Assembly: GCA_024235755.1 (NCBI GenBank)
Contig: JACKLV010000003.1
Span: 124,001 to 188,000, forward strand
From: Burkholderiales bacterium
GTDB lineage: Bacteria; Pseudomonadota; Gammaproteobacteria; Burkholderiales; Nitrosomonadaceae
Length of the DNA stretch: 64,000 nt
Direction of reading: 5' to 3'
The notes below the pieces were generated by a model. It saw only the letters and a list, made by a program, of their open reading frames with translations. It did not search any database and was not told the origin of the DNA. Shown in pieces: positions 47,301-57,382 of the stretch. Made by a program: the position numbers and the translations under genes. Within the stretch, counting starts at the first letter, position 1; each line of letters opens with the position of its first letter.

Positions 47301-48339
47301 CCTCAATACAGTGGATGAACTGCGTCTGATGCGCAACAATCAACCTGTACTGGCGGAAAAACGTACAGACTTGCAACGCGCGTGGTCAGAAACAACCTAT
47401 CACATGCAAAAATTGCGCGATCACCCGGACTGCGCGCAACAGGAATACGACCGTATTCTGGACAACAATGACCCCGGCTTGCATGTCGCACTCAGCTTTG
47501 ATCCGGATGACAATATTGCCGCACCCTATGTCCGTCGCTTCCGAAGCCGCCCCACTATAGCCATTTTACGTGAGCAGGGAGTCAATGGGCATATGGAAAT
47601 GGCGGCTGCATTCGACCGTGCGGGATTCACGGCAATCGACGTGCATATGAGCGACATTATCTCAGGCCGCGTCTCGCTCGATACATTCAGAGGATTGGCC
47701 GCGTGCGGCGGTTTTTCTTACGGCGATGTGCTGGGCGCCGGCGAAGGATGGGCAAAATCGATTCTATTCAACAACCGGGCACGTGAAACGTTTGAAGCGT
47801 TTTTCCAGCGCGCGGATACGTTCGCGCTTGGCGTGTGTAACGGCTGCCAGATGATGAGCCACCTGCGTGAAATTATTCCGGGCGCGGAGCACTGGCCTCG
47901 TTTTATACGCAATCTTTCGGAACAATTCGAGGCGCGCTTTGTCATGGTAGAAATACAGGCGGGTCCATCGATATTATTTGAGGACATGGCGGGCAGCCGG
48001 TTGCCGGTTGCCGTAGCGCATGGGGAAGGCCGCGCCGACTTCGGCAGCCGCGACGAATCAGGCAACGAAGCGCTGGTGACCTTGCGATATACCGATAACT
48101 TCGGCACGGTCACGGAAGACTACCCCGGCAACCCGAACGGTTCAACGCGCGGAATCACCGGCATGACGACGTCGGACGGACGCTTTAATATACTGATGCC
48201 GCATCCGGAGCGTGTTTTTCGTATTGCGCAACATTCATGGTACCCGCCCGAGTCGAACGATTCAGACCGGCGTGCACGCACCCAAGAAGACGCCCCCTGG
48301 ATGCGCCTTTTTAGAAATGCCCGAAAATGGGTAGGATAA
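44308..48339 (+). CDS. purL: phosphoribosylformylglycinamidine synthase
   Basis: The 1343-residue single-chain enzyme has an N-terminal region, a linker, two AIR-synthase-type ATP domains (for example HNHPTAISPFPGAATGVGGE and IHDVGAGGLSNAFPELVHDA) and a C-terminal class I glutamine amidotransferase. In the last, Cys of GVCNGCQMM is the nucleophile and PHPERVFR holds the His. It turns FGAR into FGAM in purine synthesis using glutamine and ATP. Length is close to the E. coli protein. It is divergent from nnr with a 77-base gap. Confidence 0.97.
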   Translation: MLRFCGGHALSSFRLEKLVCAFNALDLQVSHIYAEYWYFCAVNRTLTKTETTVLEQLLNSCQPQSTATTTSAFALAVPRPGTISPWSSKATDIAHHCGLENIERIERGIAYFIRANNPFSSEQRRSLETLLHDRMTEAVLQSLDDAERLFHHLAPQPLRIIDIHAKGLQALETANTEMGLALSADEIEYLLDHFQQTGRNPTDVELMMFAQANSEHCRHKIFNADWIIDGNRRNRSLFAMIRHTHQLNPQNTLVAYADNASIIEGAKIARFYPGKNHHYSYQQEQTHLLMKVETHNHPTAISPFPGAATGVGGEIRDEGATGRGAKPKAGLTGFSVSNLNIPDCMQPWEFLDIDQKTVYGKPARIASALRIMLDGPIGGAAFNNEFGRPNLAGYFRTFEENFAGEMRGYHKPIMLAGGIGQISAKHVQKEKFPSGTLLIQLGGPGMLIGLGGGAASSMGTGTNAEALDYDSVQRGNPEMQRRAQEVIDRCWQLEHSGIENPILFIHDVGAGGLSNAFPELVHDAGRGGRFDLRAVPVEESGMSPMQIWSNEAQERYVLAIHPDSLALFREICERERCPFSVVGVATEETQLVVADEQHASTTAPVDMALSVLLGKPPRMTRDVTHRLQSLTAFHTDAIDLKEAAYRVLRLPSIADKTFLISIGDRTVGGMTARDQMVGPWQIPVADVAVTMMGYQTYFGEAFAIGERTPLALIDPAAAARMAIGEAVTNIAAAPIQQLSDIKLSANWMAAAGHPGEDAGLFDAVYAVSMELCPQLGISIPVGKDSMSMKTTWEETSEQTGEPVNKAVTAPLSLIVSAFSRVGDVRRTLTPQLRTDCGETGLILIDLAQGKNRLGGSALAQVYKQVGDVAPDIDGRSGTDKLKAFFTVIQQLNEADAILAYHDRSDGGLFVTLCEMAFAGHTGITINLDQLCFDALSNDIDGAELRTGHMNGRSIEHLLAVLFNEELGAVIQIRSGKHSFVMNTLAEAGLRETSFVIGTLNTVDELRLMRNNQPVLAEKRTDLQRAWSETTYHMQKLRDHPDCAQQEYDRILDNNDPGLHVALSFDPDDNIAAPYVRRFRSRPTIAILREQGVNGHMEMAAAFDRAGFTAIDVHMSDIISGRVSLDTFRGLAACGGFSYGDVLGAGEGWAKSILFNNRARETFEAFFQRADTFALGVCNGCQMMSHLREIIPGAEHWPRFIRNLSEQFEARFVMVEIQAGPSILFEDMAGSRLPVAVAHGEGRADFGSRDESGNEALVTLRYTDNFGTVTEDYPGNPNGSTRGITGMTTSDGRFNILMPHPERVFRIAQHSWYPPESNDSDRRARTQEDAPWMRLFRNARKWVG

Positions 48340-48355
48340 ACAACCGGATTCATTA

Positions 48356-49618
48356 ATGATGAAAAGCGATACAAGATTAATAAAAAAAATGACCGCGCTG
48401 GGATTGCTGGCGTATTTTGGTTATACGATCAGCACTGCTCTGGCTGACTCGCCGAATTTCACTACAATCGGCGTCAAACCGGGCCACAAACCCGCACAGT
48501 CAAATTGCGTACCGCTTGGCGGCTGGGTTATACCAGGCAGCGGCGCAGCAATTTATGCCGATGTGATTAACCGGGCGGTGAAAAATTCAGTCGTTCTGCT
48601 GGGTGAAACGCATGTCAATGCGGATCACCACCGCTGGCAATTGCAGATGCTCGCGGGAATGCATGCGTTGCGACCGAACATGGTTATCGGTTTTGAAATG
48701 TTTCCGCGCCGTGTTCAACCTGTACTCGATCAATGGATTGCAGGCGAACTGAGTGAAAAAGAATTTCTTGCGGCTTCCGAATGGGACAAGGTCTGGAATA
48801 CCGACCCTGCACTTTATCTGCCGTTATTCCATTTTGCACGCATGAATCATATCCCGATTGTTGCACTGAATATCGAGCAGCGCCTGCGTCGCCTGGTCTC
48901 CGAAAAAGGATTCCACGGTGTGCCGGTTGAAGAACGCGAAGGCGTAACGCGTCCGGCCGAACCAAGCCAGGCATATCTCGATTTTTTGATGCCGATATAC
49001 AAACAGCACGACCGCAAAGATAGAAAAGACGGACAGATCGATTATGACGATCCGGATTTCAAGCGCTTTTATGCCGGTCAACAGTTGTGGGACCGCGCCA
49101 TGGCGCAGGCGCTGCATCAGGTATTGAATCACTCGGAACAAAACGAAAAACCGCTGGTGGCCGGTATTATGGGCTCCGGTCATGTCGTGCACGGTTACGG
49201 CGTGCCGCATCAGTTACGCGATCTTGGCGTCACCGATATCGCTTCGTTGTTGCCGTGGGATACCAACAAATCCTGCAAACAGCTCGTTGCGGGTGTCGCT
49301 GACGCGGTTTTCGGCGTCTTGCCGCATATCTCGGATCCATTTGCGGAGCCGAAATATCAGCGCCTTGGCATTCGTTTCGAAATGGCGCGCGGCGGCGCTT
49401 TGGTGCTACAGGTTGAAAAAGGCAGTATTGCCGAAGCCTCCGGTCTGGAAGACGCCGATGTCATTCTGGAAATGGCCGGTGTAGCGCTAAAAACAACCGA
49501 TGACGTCATTAACATTGTCAAACGGCATGCACCCGGCACATGGCTACCGCTCAAAATCAAACGCAATGACCTGGAGACGGAAATCATTGCCAAATTTCCG
49601 TCCCTGACACCCCATTGA
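48356..49618 (+). CDS. ChaN-like protein with a C-terminal PDZ domain
   Basis: The 420-residue exported protein (signal peptide about 1-30, ending STALADSP) has a ChaN/TIKI-type domain: VVLLGETHVNADHHRWQLQM, VIGFEMFPRRVQPVLDQW and GIMGSGHVVHGYGVPHQL. A PDZ domain follows from about 340 (ALVLQVEKGSIAEASGLEDA). ChaN proteins bind heme in pairs and are linked to iron uptake; metal-peptidase relatives use the same Glu-His motif. No lipobox is seen, so it is probably soluble in the periplasm. It starts 16 bases after purL, so it may share the purL transcript. Confidence 0.88.
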   Translation: MMKSDTRLIKKMTALGLLAYFGYTISTALADSPNFTTIGVKPGHKPAQSNCVPLGGWVIPGSGAAIYADVINRAVKNSVVLLGETHVNADHHRWQLQMLAGMHALRPNMVIGFEMFPRRVQPVLDQWIAGELSEKEFLAASEWDKVWNTDPALYLPLFHFARMNHIPIVALNIEQRLRRLVSEKGFHGVPVEEREGVTRPAEPSQAYLDFLMPIYKQHDRKDRKDGQIDYDDPDFKRFYAGQQLWDRAMAQALHQVLNHSEQNEKPLVAGIMGSGHVVHGYGVPHQLRDLGVTDIASLLPWDTNKSCKQLVAGVADAVFGVLPHISDPFAEPKYQRLGIRFEMARGGALVLQVEKGSIAEASGLEDADVILEMAGVALKTTDDVINIVKRHAPGTWLPLKIKRNDLETEIIAKFPSLTPH

Positions 49619-49733
49619 TATGCGCCATTGCACATGCAATTACGGCGCCGGAACCAGTCCGATCACCGGTATGTCAGTGTCAGGTCCGCATGTCCATTAG
49701 CCTACTCACGTGCCGCAACAATTTTTCTGAACC

Positions 49734-51788
49734 ATGATACACATTCGAACAATTCACCTGATACCCATTTTTCTGGTTTTTGTACTGTCAATTTCCACCA
49801 ATACTGTCACTGCTGCACCGATACCCGGCAGCGACTTCAGTCATGAAGGTTCCATCGATTACGACATTACGGTAAGCATCGACCCTTCAACCCGCATGCT
49901 GGAAGGCAAAAGCACTATTACCTTTAACAAAACTCGCGATCACACGCTGATACTTGACGGACGGTTTGAGGTCACTCAGGCATTGATTGATGAAATACCG
50001 TTTGCCCCGCAAAACGATTCGAACCAATCGTATTACTGGCAAATTCCGTACACCATACTGCGCCCGCATCAAGTCGTGATTCACTGGCGCGGCCAGCTGC
50101 ATCCGCTTGATGAAACACTTGACCATGAACAAACCCTCGGTAGACCGGTTGCCGTCAGCGCAGCGGAAGGCACATTTCTGCCGGATGCATCTAACTGGTA
50201 TCCACGCGTCGCCAACGGTCTGATCCGTTATACCGTACAGATAACATTGCCCTCCGGCCAGCGCGGGCTGGTACCAGGAAAGCTGATCGACGAACAGGAT
50301 GAAGCCACCGGCTACCGCGCGCACTTTGAATTTGACCATCCTGCCGACGGCATTGATTTAATGGCCGGACCCTATGAAATCGAATCGGATCACTATATAG
50401 GCATCAGAGACGAGCCGATCCAGTTGCGCACTTATTTTCATCCCCAGATCGGTCGAATGGCAAGTGACTATCTAGCAGCCGTCAAGCGCTATTTCGAACT
50501 ATACGAGTCATGGATTGGCGCTTATCCCTTTACCGAATTCAGTATTGTCTCCAGCCCGACGCCGACCGGATTCGGCATGCCGACACTGACTTACCTCGGC
50601 GTCAATGTGCTGCAGCTGCCGTTTATCAAAGACACGTCGCTCGGCCATGAAGTGCTCCACAACTGGTGGGGCAATGGCGTGTATCCCGACTACAAAAGCG
50701 GCAACTGGTCGGAAGGTTTGACGACATTCATGGCCGACTATACCTACAAGGAACAGGAAAGCGAATCAGCCGCACGCGAAATGCGCCTGGGCTGGCTGCG
50801 CGATTTTGCCGCGCTGGAACCCGGTCAGGATGCGCCGCTGATTGAATTCACTTCGCGCACGCATGGCGCATCGAAAATTGTCGGTTATCACAAAGCTGCG
50901 ATGTTTTTTTTCATGCTGCGCGACCTGATCGGCGAGGAATTGTTTAACCGCTCGATACAGGGATTATGGAGCATGCAGCGTTTCAAGATCACCGCGTGGT
51001 CCAATCTGCAAAGCGCGTTCGAGATAATCTCGGCCCACGACCTTGCGCCTTTTTTTGACCAATGGCTGAATCGCACCGGCGCTCCGAGCCTGACTATCAC
51101 CGAAGCCAGACAGCAACAGACCGATTCGGGCTATCGCCTGCATATCACACTGCAACAGTCCGAACCGGCTTATCAACTGCGCGTACCGGTTGCCATCCAG
51201 ACCGAAACGGGCGAGCAAACACACCTATTCGACCTGCAGCACACGAAACAGACATTCACACTCGATCTCAGCGAAAAAGCACAATCCGTTATCCTCGATC
51301 CAGACATCCGCCTGTTCCGTCTGCTAGCGCCCGGCGAAGCGCCGCCAATATTGCGCGAAGTCATGGTTAATCCCACCACGGCAACCATGATATTGCCGGA
51401 TGATGACGAAACACGGCAAATTGCTGTAACACTGGCCGAAAAACTACAGCGCCGTACTCCGCAACTCGTACCAGCCAACCAACCCATACCAACCGTCCCG
51501 ACTTTGGTCATCGGCTTGCAACACGAAATCGATGCCTGGCTTGATGCCAAAGAATTGCCAACCAAACCCGATGAAGTTAACGGAAAAGGAAGCGCGCAGG
51601 CATGGACATTGACTACGCCGCAAGGTACTTCCCTAGCCATTGTTTCGGCGCAGGATACAACCTCACTTGAAGCTCTCATTCGACCGCTGCCACATTACGG
51701 GCGGCAGAGCTATATCGTGTTTGACGGACGGCACGCGGTGGAGAAAGGCGTTTGGCCGGCGCAGGTACAGCAGGTAGAAATTAAATAG
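49734..51788 (+). CDS. M1 family zinc aminopeptidase, exported
   Basis: The 684-residue precursor has a signal peptide (1-27). The zinc site HEVLH lies at 305-309 with catalytic Glu306, and a third ligand Glu327 in GNWSEGLTTFM. The spacing is 17 residues between His309 and Glu327, one fewer than the classical M1 spacing, as in several bacterial M1-like proteins. The upstream block PTPTGFGMPTLTYLGV stands where the substrate exopeptidase motif GAMEN would be, so true aminopeptidase activity is uncertain. About 115 bases separate it from the ChaN-PDZ gene. Confidence 0.85.
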   Translation: MIHIRTIHLIPIFLVFVLSISTNTVTAAPIPGSDFSHEGSIDYDITVSIDPSTRMLEGKSTITFNKTRDHTLILDGRFEVTQALIDEIPFAPQNDSNQSYYWQIPYTILRPHQVVIHWRGQLHPLDETLDHEQTLGRPVAVSAAEGTFLPDASNWYPRVANGLIRYTVQITLPSGQRGLVPGKLIDEQDEATGYRAHFEFDHPADGIDLMAGPYEIESDHYIGIRDEPIQLRTYFHPQIGRMASDYLAAVKRYFELYESWIGAYPFTEFSIVSSPTPTGFGMPTLTYLGVNVLQLPFIKDTSLGHEVLHNWWGNGVYPDYKSGNWSEGLTTFMADYTYKEQESESAAREMRLGWLRDFAALEPGQDAPLIEFTSRTHGASKIVGYHKAAMFFFMLRDLIGEELFNRSIQGLWSMQRFKITAWSNLQSAFEIISAHDLAPFFDQWLNRTGAPSLTITEARQQQTDSGYRLHITLQQSEPAYQLRVPVAIQTETGEQTHLFDLQHTKQTFTLDLSEKAQSVILDPDIRLFRLLAPGEAPPILREVMVNPTTATMILPDDDETRQIAVTLAEKLQRRTPQLVPANQPIPTVPTLVIGLQHEIDAWLDAKELPTKPDEVNGKGSAQAWTLTTPQGTSLAIVSAQDTTSLEALIRPLPHYGRQSYIVFDGRHAVEKGVWPAQVQQVEIK

Positions 51789-51854
51789 TACGCCCTTATA
51801 CTTATCTATCGATAGATACCCAATCTTTCTATCCGCACAAACTTTATTCCGTCA

Positions 51855-53531
51855 TTACTGCGCCAGCGACAATAAGGCTCTCATTTCGGGCCGGGTCGGG
51901 GCGTCCCGGTTGACGAGTAGGTCGCCGTTCTTGCCGAACACCTGCACGGTCAATTCACGCCTATCCCAGTTCAAATCGATCTGGCAAAAGTTATCGTCCT
52001 GACAGAAATTGTAAGCTTTATAATCCATAGCATAACGTCCGCCGGAAAAATGGAAAGTATCCTGTTGTTTTGCAGAATCGTGAACATAGCTGCTCGGCTC
52101 GCCGTCGGCAAACGGAAACGGCCAGTAAAATGCCGACGAAGTAATGGAGAATGCCTTCAGTTTTTCCGCCGCTGACGAACCTCTGAAGCTGAGCTCCGCC
52201 ACGCAGGAGCAATGGATATCGCCGGACAAAAAGACTACGTTCTGGATCTGGTGCGTGACAATGACTTCGAGCAGCCGCTCGCGCGTTACCGGGAACGCTT
52301 CCCAAGAGTCGCTGGCATTTTTATGCCCGTCACTGCGTACCGTGGTCACATCGTTCGGCACGAAAACGCTGGGTGTAACGATGAATTTCGGCCGGTTGCC
52401 GATGATGCTTTGCTGCGCAGTCAGCCAGTGACACAAATGATCCAGCTGCGACGGGTAATTAACGGGATCCGGAGAAGGACGCCCCAACAGATGATTGTCC
52501 TTCAGTTCGTCCTTAATATCGTCGCGAAAACGCTGAGTTCGGGTATCCAACACAAAAAAAGGATAGCCGCCGCAGCCAAATTCATAGTACAGATGACGAT
52601 CGAAGGAGCGGGGGCCATGACTCCACTGATAGCTCATATAAGCACCGACCGCAAGGTGAAACAGTATGCGTTTGTCAGACTGCCCTATCCGGTCCTGCGT
52701 CCAATTATCTTCAATCTCGTGATCGTCGAGAATCATGTAGTTGGGTACGCTTTGGAACAACTTTCTGAGATTCGGGCTACCGAACGCCTCGATATAACGC
52801 TCCTGAAATTCTTCGTAGGTATCGGCCCGCTTGACCGGTATATAACGGTTGAGCAGGTCTGCGTAGATCTGGTCGCCCATCATCATCACGAAACGTATCG
52901 GCTGTGCGGTCTGCGACTGGTTATCAATGCGCTGCTGCATCGGTTTAAAAATGACATCCGATTTTTTGATTTTGAACATCAAGCCGGGGTATCGGCATGA
53001 ACCGACCAGAAAACTCAACTGGCCAAGCGTCCTGTCCGGAAAAGTGCGGAACTGAGCGCTGGATTCGTGCGCCGGCAAGTTCATCAGCGCATCAGTCCAA
53101 ACGCTTGCCGGCGGCAAACGCCCGAGCAGATCATCGCTGTCCACGTTTTCTTCGTCTTCAAAAGCATCATCGATCACCAGCACACCGGCACGAATACTGT
53201 AATGCGTATCGGGCTTGAGCGGAGCCACCCTATCCGCATGTCCCATATGCTTTTGTTTTTCAGTCATTTCCGGCAATCCGAAGCTGATATCCTGGCCCAG
53301 AATGAAAGTCCCCGTCCGGTCGAATTCGCGGTGCAGGCGGAAATAATAAGTCTGCGACGGATCAGCTACGCCCGCTGCATTGAGAATAGATACAACGCCC
53401 ACTGTACGATTGTTTGAAGACGGAATCACTCCTTCGTCATCGGGCGCTTTTGCGCGTATCCAGATTCGGGCGGTGGTATCGGTCACATGCCCGACGATCG
53501 GGCCAATCCAGGGAGAACGTAATTTGCTCAT
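51855..53531 (-). CDS. PhoD-like metallophosphatase
   Basis: The 558-residue protein carries the PhoD-like calcineurin phosphatase blocks: GSCRYPGLMFKI, MMGDQIYADLLNRYI, YMILDDHEIEDNWTQD, and FLSGDIHCSCVAEL. An N-terminal Ig-like region (IVGHVTDTTARIWIRAKAPD) precedes them, as in PhoD. No signal peptide is visible, so it may be cytoplasmic, unlike Bacillus PhoD. Substrates are phosphate mono- or diesters; the exact one is unknown. It stands alone between the M1 peptidase and glgB. Confidence 0.88.
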   Translation of the reverse strand: MSKLRSPWIGPIVGHVTDTTARIWIRAKAPDDEGVIPSSNNRTVGVVSILNAAGVADPSQTYYFRLHREFDRTGTFILGQDISFGLPEMTEKQKHMGHADRVAPLKPDTHYSIRAGVLVIDDAFEDEENVDSDDLLGRLPPASVWTDALMNLPAHESSAQFRTFPDRTLGQLSFLVGSCRYPGLMFKIKKSDVIFKPMQQRIDNQSQTAQPIRFVMMMGDQIYADLLNRYIPVKRADTYEEFQERYIEAFGSPNLRKLFQSVPNYMILDDHEIEDNWTQDRIGQSDKRILFHLAVGAYMSYQWSHGPRSFDRHLYYEFGCGGYPFFVLDTRTQRFRDDIKDELKDNHLLGRPSPDPVNYPSQLDHLCHWLTAQQSIIGNRPKFIVTPSVFVPNDVTTVRSDGHKNASDSWEAFPVTRERLLEVIVTHQIQNVVFLSGDIHCSCVAELSFRGSSAAEKLKAFSITSSAFYWPFPFADGEPSSYVHDSAKQQDTFHFSGGRYAMDYKAYNFCQDDNFCQIDLNWDRRELTVQVFGKNGDLLVNRDAPTRPEMRALLSLAQ

Positions 53532-53624
53532 CTGTCAGCTCCTTTAGCTTATATGGCTAGAATTCAATCAAAGATACTCCCTGGCAGAAGTATCATGTAT
53601 CTCAAACACATGCAATCGCATTCT

Positions 53625-55859
53625 TTATTCTTGCCGGGCAAATATCACCCCCGCCAGCGGCGGCAACGTTATTTTAAGCGAACAAGACAGCCCCATCCAT
53701 GGCTCAAGACCTGCGTTGATTTGTCCTGAATTGCCGGTATTGCTTCCGCCGTAATACATGGAATCGCTATTGAATATTTCCCGGTAGATCCCTTCAACCG
53801 GAACGCCAATCCGGTAATTCTCCCGCGGTACCGGAGTAAAGTTCAGAATCACCACGACAAACTGCCCGTCTCTTGTCAGACGCAGGTAGCTGATAGTCGA
53901 TTGATCCGCATCGTGGCAATCAATCCAGGAAAATCCTTCAGCCGAGAAATCAAGCTGATGCAGCGCGGGCATATTTTTGTACAAATGATTCAGGTCACGC
54001 AACGCTGCGTGAGCGCCAAGATTTAATCTGTCTCCCAGCAATTTCCAATCGAGCTCCCGGTTTACCTGCCATTCGCCGCCCTGTGCAAACTCATTACCCA
54101 TAAAATTCAGCTTCTTTCCAGGAAACGTCATTTGATAAGTGAGCAACAAACGCAGATTGGCAAATTTCTGCCAGGCGTCGCCGGACATTTTGTTCAGCAG
54201 AGAACCTTTGCCGTGCACCACTTCATCATGCGAGAAAGGCAGTACAAAATTTTCCGTATAGGCATAGATCTGACTGAAAGTAAGTTGATCATGGTGATAA
54301 CGCCGGTAGACAGGATCCTGTTGCATATACGACAAAGTATCGTGCATCCAGCCCAGATTCCACTTCATAGAAAACCCCAGACCTCCGGTATAGACTGGAC
54401 GCGAGACCGCCGGCCAGGCCGTGGATTCCTCCGCGAGCGTCAATGCGCCTGAAAATTCCTCATGCACCATGATGTTAAGTTCACGCAAAAAGTCAATTGC
54501 CTCCAGATTTTCGCGGCCGCCGTACCGGTTAGGCACCCACTCGCCTTCCTTGCGCGAATAATCGAGATAGAGCATAGAAGCCACGGCATCGACGCGCAAT
54601 CCATCAAGATGAAACTCAGACAGCCAGTAATGCGCACTCGACAACAGAAAAGATTTCACCTCGTTGCGGCCATAATTAAAAATACAGGTGCCCCAGTCCT
54701 GATGTAAGCCGAGACGTGGATCTTCGTGTTCATACAGGGCAGTACCGTCAAAGCGCGCCAGTGCAAAAGCATCTTGCGGGAAATGTCCGGGCACCCAGTC
54801 AAGAATCACACCGATATTGGCCTGATGACAAGCATCGATAAACACTTTGAAGTCTTCAGGTGCGCCATAACGGCTGGTCGCGGCAAAATAACCGGTGGTC
54901 TGGTATCCCCAGGATTCATCAAACGGATGCTCCGAAACGGGCATGAGTTCGATGTGGGTATATCCCATTTCCTGCGCATAAGGCAATAAGTGCTGAGCCA
55001 ATTCGCGGTAGCTGTAGAACCGTCCATCCGGGTGCCGTTTCCACGATCCGGCATGCACTTCAAAAATATTCACCGGCGCATGCAACCAGTCCCAATCCGC
55101 GCGTCTCTCCATCCATTCAGCATCATGCCATTGAAAATGACCATTTGCGGCAGGCGTCAACGCAGCCGTCTTGGGACGCAATTCATATCGCGTTGCGTAT
55201 GGATCTGTTTTTAACAGAATTTTACCGCTGTATCGGTTACGGATTTCAAATTTGTAAAACACACCTGCCGAAAGCTCCGGAATAAATAATTCCCAAACGC
55301 CGCTGGCATGATGCACTGCCATTGGATGAACGCGTCCGTCCCAGCAGTTGAAATCGCCCACGACACTGACACGTTCGGCATTGGGCGCCCAGACTGCAAA
55401 ACGCATACCATCAATACCGCAATTGCTGACGCACTGGGCACCCAGCGTGCGATAAGCTTGCCGCAGTTTACCTTCGTTAAATAAATAAAGGTCATGATCC
55501 GTGATCTGCAATGGAAAGGAATACGGGTCATACGCTTCATATACATGCGCCACTTCCATTGCATGACGGGCAGCCTCAAACTTGAGCAAAACAGGCGTCG
55601 GCGGCTGTGTCATGCCATCCCATTCAAAGACACCCGCAGCATGAATACGCTGCATCGACTCAAAACCCTGCGCTGTTTTAACCCAGACAGACCGGACATC
55701 GGGCTGAAACACACGCACACGATATCGATTCAACGTTTTGTGGACGCCAAGATAAGCAAAAGGGTCATGCAGCCGCCCCGCCAGCAGCGCGCCCAAAAGC
55801 GGATTCTCGGACTTCTCGGACATATGGAATTCTGATTGCTTCAGTTTATGCGATTTCAT
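53625..55859 (-). CDS. glgB: 1,4-alpha-glucan branching enzyme
   Basis: The 744-residue GH13 enzyme has an N-terminal CBM48 domain (VWAPNAERVSVVGDFNCWDG), then the catalytic barrel with the nucleophile Asp in LRVDAVASMLYLD, the acid Glu in LTLAEESTAWP, and VLPFSHDEVVHGKGS. It transfers chain segments to form alpha-1,6 branches in glycogen. The start is uncertain: ATG 55859 or ATG 55823 (MSEKSENPLLGALLAG), neither with a clear ribosome site. It is divergent from glgC across 231 bases, which should hold both promoters. Confidence 0.96.
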   Translation of the reverse strand: MKSHKLKQSEFHMSEKSENPLLGALLAGRLHDPFAYLGVHKTLNRYRVRVFQPDVRSVWVKTAQGFESMQRIHAAGVFEWDGMTQPPTPVLLKFEAARHAMEVAHVYEAYDPYSFPLQITDHDLYLFNEGKLRQAYRTLGAQCVSNCGIDGMRFAVWAPNAERVSVVGDFNCWDGRVHPMAVHHASGVWELFIPELSAGVFYKFEIRNRYSGKILLKTDPYATRYELRPKTAALTPAANGHFQWHDAEWMERRADWDWLHAPVNIFEVHAGSWKRHPDGRFYSYRELAQHLLPYAQEMGYTHIELMPVSEHPFDESWGYQTTGYFAATSRYGAPEDFKVFIDACHQANIGVILDWVPGHFPQDAFALARFDGTALYEHEDPRLGLHQDWGTCIFNYGRNEVKSFLLSSAHYWLSEFHLDGLRVDAVASMLYLDYSRKEGEWVPNRYGGRENLEAIDFLRELNIMVHEEFSGALTLAEESTAWPAVSRPVYTGGLGFSMKWNLGWMHDTLSYMQQDPVYRRYHHDQLTFSQIYAYTENFVLPFSHDEVVHGKGSLLNKMSGDAWQKFANLRLLLTYQMTFPGKKLNFMGNEFAQGGEWQVNRELDWKLLGDRLNLGAHAALRDLNHLYKNMPALHQLDFSAEGFSWIDCHDADQSTISYLRLTRDGQFVVVILNFTPVPRENYRIGVPVEGIYREIFNSDSMYYGGSNTGNSGQINAGLEPWMGLSCSLKITLPPLAGVIFARQE

Positions 55860-56090
55860 ACGGAAATTATAACGCGTCTTTAATTTGCCTATTTGCAGAA
55901 TTCGTAGTACGGTAACATCCGTAAAATTTGCGCGCGTTCAGTAACAGCAAATGTTGCAAAACTTTGCCGTTCTGAATCAGTTCGGATGATGCGCCCTGTG
56001 TTTTAAAAACACTCAAACAATGCAGACTCAATACGGGCTGCGGCGCGCATAAGTTACCGGGTATCGATTAACAGAAGCGATAGGTCTCTG

Positions 56091-57371
56091 ATGAAACAAC
56101 ATTTCAATTCAGGCAGTGTACGAAACTCTATTACCCGCAATATTATCGCGCTCATCCTGGCAGGTGGCCGCGGTACGCGGCTGAAGCAAATGACTGACTG
56201 GCGGGCAAAACCCGCAGTCCCTTTTGGCGGAAAATTCCGCATTATCGATTTTCCGTTATCGAATTGCGTTAATTCTGGTGTTCGTCAAATCTGCGTGCTG
56301 ACCCAATATAAGGCTCAGAGTTTGATTCGGCATATACAACGCGGTTGGAGTTTTCTTGACGGGCGCTTTAATGAGTATATCGAATTATTACCAGCACAGC
56401 AGCAAATAAAAGAAGCCTGGTATCAAGGAACTGCAGATGCCGTATTTCAGAATCTCGATTATCTGCGCCGCCACCACGCTGACCATGTTCTCATACTCGG
56501 CGGCGACCATGTCTATAAAATGAACTACCGAAAACTGCTGGCGGAACATGTCGAAAATAAAGCCGATCTGACAGTTGCCTGCGTGGAGGTTCCATTGGAA
56601 GAAGCGAGCGCATTCGGCATTATGGCGGTGGACAATGACTGGCGCGTCGTCGATTTTATTGAAAAACCGGACGACCCGCCTGCGATGCCTGGTCATCCCG
56701 ATAAGGCGCTTGTCAGCATGGGCATCTATGTGTTCAATACAGACTTTTTATTTGACCAATTAATTCGCGACCATCATGACGAACATTCCTCACACGATTT
56801 CGGCAAGGATCTGATCCCTTATCTGGTGCCGCGTCATCGCGTCTTTGCGCATCGCTTTTTCGACAGTTGCGTAAACATGGCCGCAGGCATACCTTATTGG
56901 CGTGATGTAGGTACCATCGACGCCTATTGGGAAGCCAATATTGATTTGACGAAAGTGACGCCGGATCTGAATTTATATGACGAAAACTGGCCGATCTGGA
57001 CCCATCAGGAACAATTACCACCTGCAAAGTTCGTTTTCGACGATGACGAACGCCGCGGCCAGGCATTTGATTCAATGGTATCCGGCGGCTGTATTATCAG
57101 CGGCGGTACGGTACGGCGCTCATTACTGTTTTCCAATGTGCAGGTACGCAGCTTCAGCAGCGTCGAAGACGCCGTCATTCTGCCTAATGTCGATATTGGC
57201 CGCAATGCCCGGCTGAAACGAGTCGTTGTGGAAAAAAACTGCAAAATTCCTGAGGGTCTTGAAGTCGGTTTTGATGCAGCTGTGGACAGTAGGCAATTTC
57301 ACGTTAGCGATAAAGGCATTACATTAATTACGCCTGAAATGCTCGGACAAAGAATCCATTATCTGGAATAA
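56091..57371 (+). CDS. glgC: glucose-1-phosphate adenylyltransferase
   Basis: The 426-residue ADP-glucose pyrophosphorylase has the nucleotide loop LILAGGRGTRLKQMTDWRAK, FRIIDFPLSNCVNSGVRQI, LILGGDHVYKMNY and FIEKPDDPPAMPG, then a left-handed beta-helix end (VILPNVDIGRNARLKRVVVE). It makes ADP-glucose, the donor for glycogen synthase. No glgA is in the window. AGG six bases before the ATG fits. A GH57 gene follows after 11 bases, so glgC heads a rightward operon with GH57, GH57 and pgi. Confidence 0.97.
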   Translation: MKQHFNSGSVRNSITRNIIALILAGGRGTRLKQMTDWRAKPAVPFGGKFRIIDFPLSNCVNSGVRQICVLTQYKAQSLIRHIQRGWSFLDGRFNEYIELLPAQQQIKEAWYQGTADAVFQNLDYLRRHHADHVLILGGDHVYKMNYRKLLAEHVENKADLTVACVEVPLEEASAFGIMAVDNDWRVVDFIEKPDDPPAMPGHPDKALVSMGIYVFNTDFLFDQLIRDHHDEHSSHDFGKDLIPYLVPRHRVFAHRFFDSCVNMAAGIPYWRDVGTIDAYWEANIDLTKVTPDLNLYDENWPIWTHQEQLPPAKFVFDDDERRGQAFDSMVSGGCIISGGTVRRSLLFSNVQVRSFSSVEDAVILPNVDIGRNARLKRVVVEKNCKIPEGLEVGFDAAVDSRQFHVSDKGITLITPEMLGQRIHYLE

Positions 57372-57382
57372 GCATTCACTCC